Assembly (NCBI GenBank): GCA_031277295.1
Contig: JAITMV010000224.1
Location: 1 to 33,075, forward strand
Length of the DNA stretch: 33,075 nt
Reading direction: 5' to 3'
DNA from: Burkholderiaceae bacterium
Lineage (GTDB): Bacteria; Pseudomonadota; Gammaproteobacteria; Burkholderiales; Burkholderiaceae_C
Both the position numbers and the translations under genes were made by a program. Below the pieces are notes generated by a model. It ran no database searches. It saw nothing but the letters and a program-made list of their open reading frames with translations, and was not told where the DNA came from. The stretch's first letter is position 1, and each line of letters starts with the position of its first letter. This document shows positions 28,120 to 33,075 of the stretch, one piece after another.

Positions 28120-29253
28120 TCAAGCGCCGAAGAAGCTCTTGAGCCGGTCGGTCCAGCTTTCGGCGCTTGGCGTGTGTCGCGGACCGCCTTTTTTCAGCGA
28201 CTCGTCAAACTCCTTGAGCAGCTTGCGCTGATGCTCGGTCAGCTTGACCGGGGTTTCGATGCTGATGTGGCAGTACAGGTCGCCGGGGTAGCTGGAGCGC
28301 ACGCCCTTGATGCCCTTGCCGCGCAGGCGGAACTGCTTGCCGGCCTGGGTGCCTTCCGGGATGTCGATGACGGCCTTGCCGTTCAGGGTGGGGACTTCGA
28401 TCTCACCGCCCAGCGCGGCGGCGGTAAAGCTGATCGGCACCGCGCAGTGCAGGTCGTCGCCGTCACGCTCGAAAATGCTGTGTTTTTTGATGCGGATTTC
28501 GATCAGCAGATCACCCGGCGGTCCGCCGCCTGCGCCCGGCTCGCCGTTACCGGCGGAGCGGATGCGCATTCCGTTGTCGATACCAGCGGGTATTTTGACT
28601 TCTAGCGTCTTCTGGTGCTTTACTTTGCCTTGGCCGTGGCAGGTGTTACAAGGCTCTTTGATGATTTTGCCGCTGCCGCGGCAATGCGGACAGGTCTGTT
28701 GGACGCTGAAAAAACCCTGGCGCATCTGCACCACGCCCTGGCCGCGGCAGGTGCCGCAGGTTGCGGCGCTGGTGCCGGGCTTCGCGCCGCTGCCATGACA
28801 GGTGTCGCAGTCGTCCCAACTGGGGATGCGGATTTCGGTTTGTTTGCCGACGGCAGCTTCTTCCAGCGTGATTTCCATTGCGTAGCTGAGATCGGCGCCG
28901 CGGAACATTTGGCGCCCGCCGCGCCCGCCGCGCCCGCCGCCGAACACGTCGCCGAAGATGTCGCCAAACGCCTCGGCAAAACCGCCGAAGCCCTCCGGGC
29001 CGGGGCCGCCGCGCATGTTGGGGGAAACGCCGGCGTGACCGTATTGGTCATAAGCGGCTTTTTTCTGCGGATCGGAGAGGATTTCGTAGGCTTCCTTGAC
29101 CTCCTTGAATTTGGCTTCGGCGTTTTGCGCGTCACCCTGATTGCGGTCGGGGTGATACTTCATCGCCAGCTTGCGATAAGCTTTTTTGATTTCGTCGTCG
29201 CTGGCGTTTTTCGGAACGCCCAGGACTTCGTAGTAGTCGCGTTTGGTGGCCAT
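28120..29253 (-). CDS. dnaJ: Chaperone DnaJ
   Basis: 377 aa; J domain with HPD, G/F region, four CxxCxGxG zinc motifs. Confidence 0.97.
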   Translation of the reverse strand: MATKRDYYEVLGVPKNASDDEIKKAYRKLAMKYHPDRNQGDAQNAEAKFKEVKEAYEILSDPQKKAAYDQYGHAGVSPNMRGGPGPEGFGGFAEAFGDIFGDVFGGGRGGRGGRQMFRGADLSYAMEITLEEAAVGKQTEIRIPSWDDCDTCHGSGAKPGTSAATCGTCRGQGVVQMRQGFFSVQQTCPHCRGSGKIIKEPCNTCHGQGKVKHQKTLEVKIPAGIDNGMRIRSAGNGEPGAGGGPPGDLLIEIRIKKHSIFERDGDDLHCAVPISFTAAALGGEIEVPTLNGKAVIDIPEGTQAGKQFRLRGKGIKGVRSSYPGDLYCHISIETPVKLTEHQRKLLKEFDESLKKGGPRHTPSAESWTDRLKSFFGA

Positions 29254-29285
29254 GATGAGTGTGGCGCGGCGGGTTTGCTTGAAAT

Positions 29286-29326
29286 GGAAAAAAGCTGGAC
29301 GCCCGAAATGCGGCGCGTCCAGCTTT
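29286..29326 (-). terminator. Rho-independent terminator downstream of dnaK
   Basis: Minus strand: AAAGCTGGACGC-(12 nt)-GCGTCCAGCTTT perfect 12-bp stem followed by a T run. Confidence 0.85.
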
Positions 29327-29342
29327 CGGAGGGTAAAAGGCT

Positions 29343-31283
<1,941 letters not shown>

Positions 31284-31326
31284 GTGGTTCTCCGTGAATG
31301 TTGAGGGAGGTAACGATGTGTATTTA

Positions 31327-31354
31327 GGTTGTGGATAACCAGTGAATTTTCAAG
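31327..31354 (-). promoter_or_regulatory. Candidate weak sigma32-type promoter upstream of dnaK
   Basis: Minus strand CTTGAAA-N13-CCACAACC; -35 matches consensus, -10 is degenerate. Confidence 0.4.
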
Positions 31355-31426
31355 TGCTGCCTGAGCGGTCGCCCAGTGTTTGGCGAGGGAAACTCTTGCG
31401 GTCAAGCGCGCTTCACACGCTAAACT

Positions 31427-32029
31427 CTATTTGGACGCGGCTACGATGACTAGCGCTGGGCGCAGCACCCGCTCGGCAATGGTGTAGCCCTTTTGCAGTA
31501 CGCTGACTACGGTACCGGCTTCCTGCTCGGAGGGCGCTACGCTGATGGCTTGCTGGTTGGCGGGGTCGAATTTGGCGCCGGGAGCGGGGTTGACCTCAAT
31601 TACCTTATTGCGCTCCAGCGCCGCAAGCAACTGGCGCAACGTCGCTTCGGTGCCTTCGCGTAATTGCTCGGCGCTGGCGTGCTCGACTTTCAGGCCGGCT
31701 TCCAGGCTGTCGATAACCGGCAACAGGCTTTCGGCAAAGGATTCGACGGCAAACTTGCGGATTTTGGCCATCTCCTCTTCGGCACGGCGGCGTGCGTTTT
31801 GGGCCTCAGCCTGGGCGCGTAGCACCTGGTCGGCAAGTTCGTCCATCTTGGCCTGAAGCGTTATCAGTTCAATTTGGGCGCCGCCCAGGTGGGGCAGCGC
31901 GCCGGTGGCTTGCGGGGCGTTTGTGGCGGCTTCTTCCAACTCTTCGGGGTTGAGAGGTAGCGGATCCAGCGGATCAATGGGATGGGTGTCTGCCGGGGGG
32001 TGAGCGGCGCGGCGTTTGTGATGGGTCAT
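31427..32029 (-). CDS. grpE: Nucleotide exchange factor GrpE
   Basis: 200 aa: coiled coil [40 protein letters not shown]..., C-terminal [25 protein letters not shown]. Confidence 0.95.
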   Translation of the reverse strand: MTHHKRRAAHPPADTHPIDPLDPLPLNPEELEEAATNAPQATGALPHLGGAQIELITLQAKMDELADQVLRAQAEAQNARRRAEEEMAKIRKFAVESFAESLLPVIDSLEAGLKVEHASAEQLREGTEATLRQLLAALERNKVIEVNPAPGAKFDPANQQAISVAPSEQEAGTVVSVLQKGYTIAERVLRPALVIVAASK

Positions 32030-32077
32030 CGCTCAGACAAAAAGTGAATGAATCAGAGTGCGGTGAAAGAATCACGC

Positions 32078-32105
32078 AGATAGGTGCTGCTGGACGCTTT
32101 TCAAG
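32078..32105 (-). promoter_or_regulatory. Candidate sigma32 heat-shock promoter for grpE
   Basis: Minus strand CTTGAAA-N13-ACCTATCT versus consensus CTTGAAA-N11-16-CCCCATNT, ~50 nt before grpE ATG. Confidence 0.65.
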
Positions 32106-32124
32106 ACAAACCGGTAAAAATGAC

Positions 32125-32269
32125 ATCCCCCTGAGGCGCTGACGTGCCTTCCCTCCAGGGGGTAGGGTGGGGTTTACACCGCCAACTTGTACGCGCGCTT
32201 GCGGCCAAGGCGCGATGTCGGGATAAATCCCGACCTGTGCTTGCCGAGGCGCTTTCCCCTCAGGGGGAT
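32125..32269. repeat. Intergenic palindromic element bounded by ATCCCCCTGAGG / CCTCAGGGGGAT
   Basis: 12-bp perfect terminal inverted repeats; internal CCCCCT...AGGGGG hairpin and perfect GTCGGGAT-AA-ATCCCGAC palindrome (32217-32234). Confidence 0.6.
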
Positions 32270-32305
32270 GCACCCAGTGTTCAGGCGTGGGCGAATGAGT
32301 TGGCG

Positions 32306-32614
32306 CTATTTTTTTCTGCCTAGCACCGAGGCCCATTTGGCGGAAAACGCCTGCAGGTCGGACAGGCGCTTGACCAGGTCGGCTCCGATTAGCGTCAGGT
32401 TGTAGCCGTTGGAGTCGTGCTCGATGAAGCCGGCTACGCGCAATTCTTTCAGGCGCGTGTTCAGCGTGTTTGGAGTGATGCTGCCGACGCTGTCTTGCAG
32501 CAAGCGAAATGTCTGCGGGTAGCCGTCGCGCAACGACCAGAGTACCCGCATGGCGTAGCGCGCTTCCAGCAATGTAAGCAGTCGTTGGGTGGCGGCGTTT
32601 TCTTTGGAACTCAT
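32306..32614 (-). CDS. HxlR-like winged-helix transcriptional regulator
   Basis: 102 aa: RYAMRVLWSLRDGYPQTFRLLQDSVGSITPNTLNTRLKELRVAGFIEHDSNGYNLTLIGADL. Confidence 0.8.
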   Translation of the reverse strand: MSSKENAATQRLLTLLEARYAMRVLWSLRDGYPQTFRLLQDSVGSITPNTLNTRLKELRVAGFIEHDSNGYNLTLIGADLVKRLSDLQAFSAKWASVLGRKK

Positions 32615-32785
32615 GTTAGGCTTCTCCTCGCTCCACAGGATGCATCCAGAACGTGCGAATGTATGGGGCTAACTATATCTGAAATTTGTAGCGCGCTACC
32701 AGTTTCATAGCTTCACAGGATTCCGGTGCGTAAGTGTGATGCTACAAAATCGGGATTGCGTTCGAGCTCAATGCTGGTCACTTGG

Positions 32786-32950
32786 GGCAACGCCTTATCC
32801 AGTCCCATGCGGCGACAAGTATCCTAGATTTGAGCGGTCTTCGGAGAAAGCAAATGCTCGCAATACAGCCCAGTATTGCTGCGCTTTGCGCCTCGCATCC
32901 CATCCCAAACCCAGGCGCGTCCGCTCGCGCGGACTTAATTCAGCGTCGCC
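32786..32950. mobile_element. MITE-like long-hairpin element, copy 2
   Basis: GGCAACGCCTTATCCAGTCCCATGCGGCGA...CAATAC-agccca-GTATTG...GCGGACTTAATTCAGCGTCGCC; same architecture and many identical blocks as copy 1. Right flank TTAA, left flank TTGG (no clean TSD). Confidence 0.75.
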
Positions 32951-32984
32951 TTAACCCGAATGGCACTTACTTTAGCTGGCGAGC

Positions 32985-33075
32985 ATGAGCGCGTGGCACT
33001 TTGAGCCAAGGATATGGTTTGGGCCGTCGTTTGCGCACTCGTGGCTCGACACGCCCTGGTCGATGGCCGACCCTG
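32985..33075 (+). CDS. Possible 5' end of an ORF running off the window (MSAWHFEPRIWFGPSFAHSWLDTPWSMADP...)
   Basis: Open frame from ATG 32985 to the window end; weak RBS, family not recognised. Confidence 0.25.
   Translation, partial: MSAWHFEPRIWFGPSFAHSWLDTPWSMADP

Noticed and set aside
29273-29282. CTTGAAA-like sigma32 -35 box near dnaJ
   Set aside because: It is on the plus strand, pointing away from dnaJ and into the dnaK terminator, with no suitable -10.
32953-33075. Transposase gene starting after hairpin copy 2
   Set aside because: Only ~30 residues are visible and none match a transposase motif I can recognise; kept only as a low-confidence partial ORF.

Overview
This 33-kb window looks like a Burkholderiales chromosome (Comamonadaceae-like by protein resemblance; this is inference). 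It is mostly housekeeping genes with one accessory block. In order: a truncated ORF end, tRNA-Leu(UAG), a DUF455/ferritin-like protein (-), gamma-carbonic anhydrase, hslO, trmD, rplS, NUDIX/CoA pyrophosphatase, CobD/CbiB-like protein, P-loop kinase (-), accA (-), acyl-CoA-binding protein, SGNH/GDSL lipoprotein. The accessory block is a type VI secretion subcluster: tagF-tssM-tssL-tssK-tssJ on the minus strand and divergent tssA on the plus strand. After it come mutY (-), a dynamin-like GTPase (-), mutM (-), a TPR lipoprotein, lolB, ispE, tRNA-Gln(UUG), prs, rplY, dnaJ (-), dnaK (-), grpE (-) and an HxlR-like regulator (-). The most unusual non-coding signal is a ~162-165 bp dispersed element that is a long imperfect hairpin with TIR-like ends (GGCRACGC...AGTCCC). 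There are two full copies, one with an exact 4-bp CTAA target duplication between rplS and its terminator, and one degenerate right half that abuts the accA stop codon. The most unusual coding signal is a 16-unit pentapeptide (xxPSV) tail on the TssJ lipoprotein. I found no clearly new multi-gene system. No CRISPR array or rRNA gene was seen.
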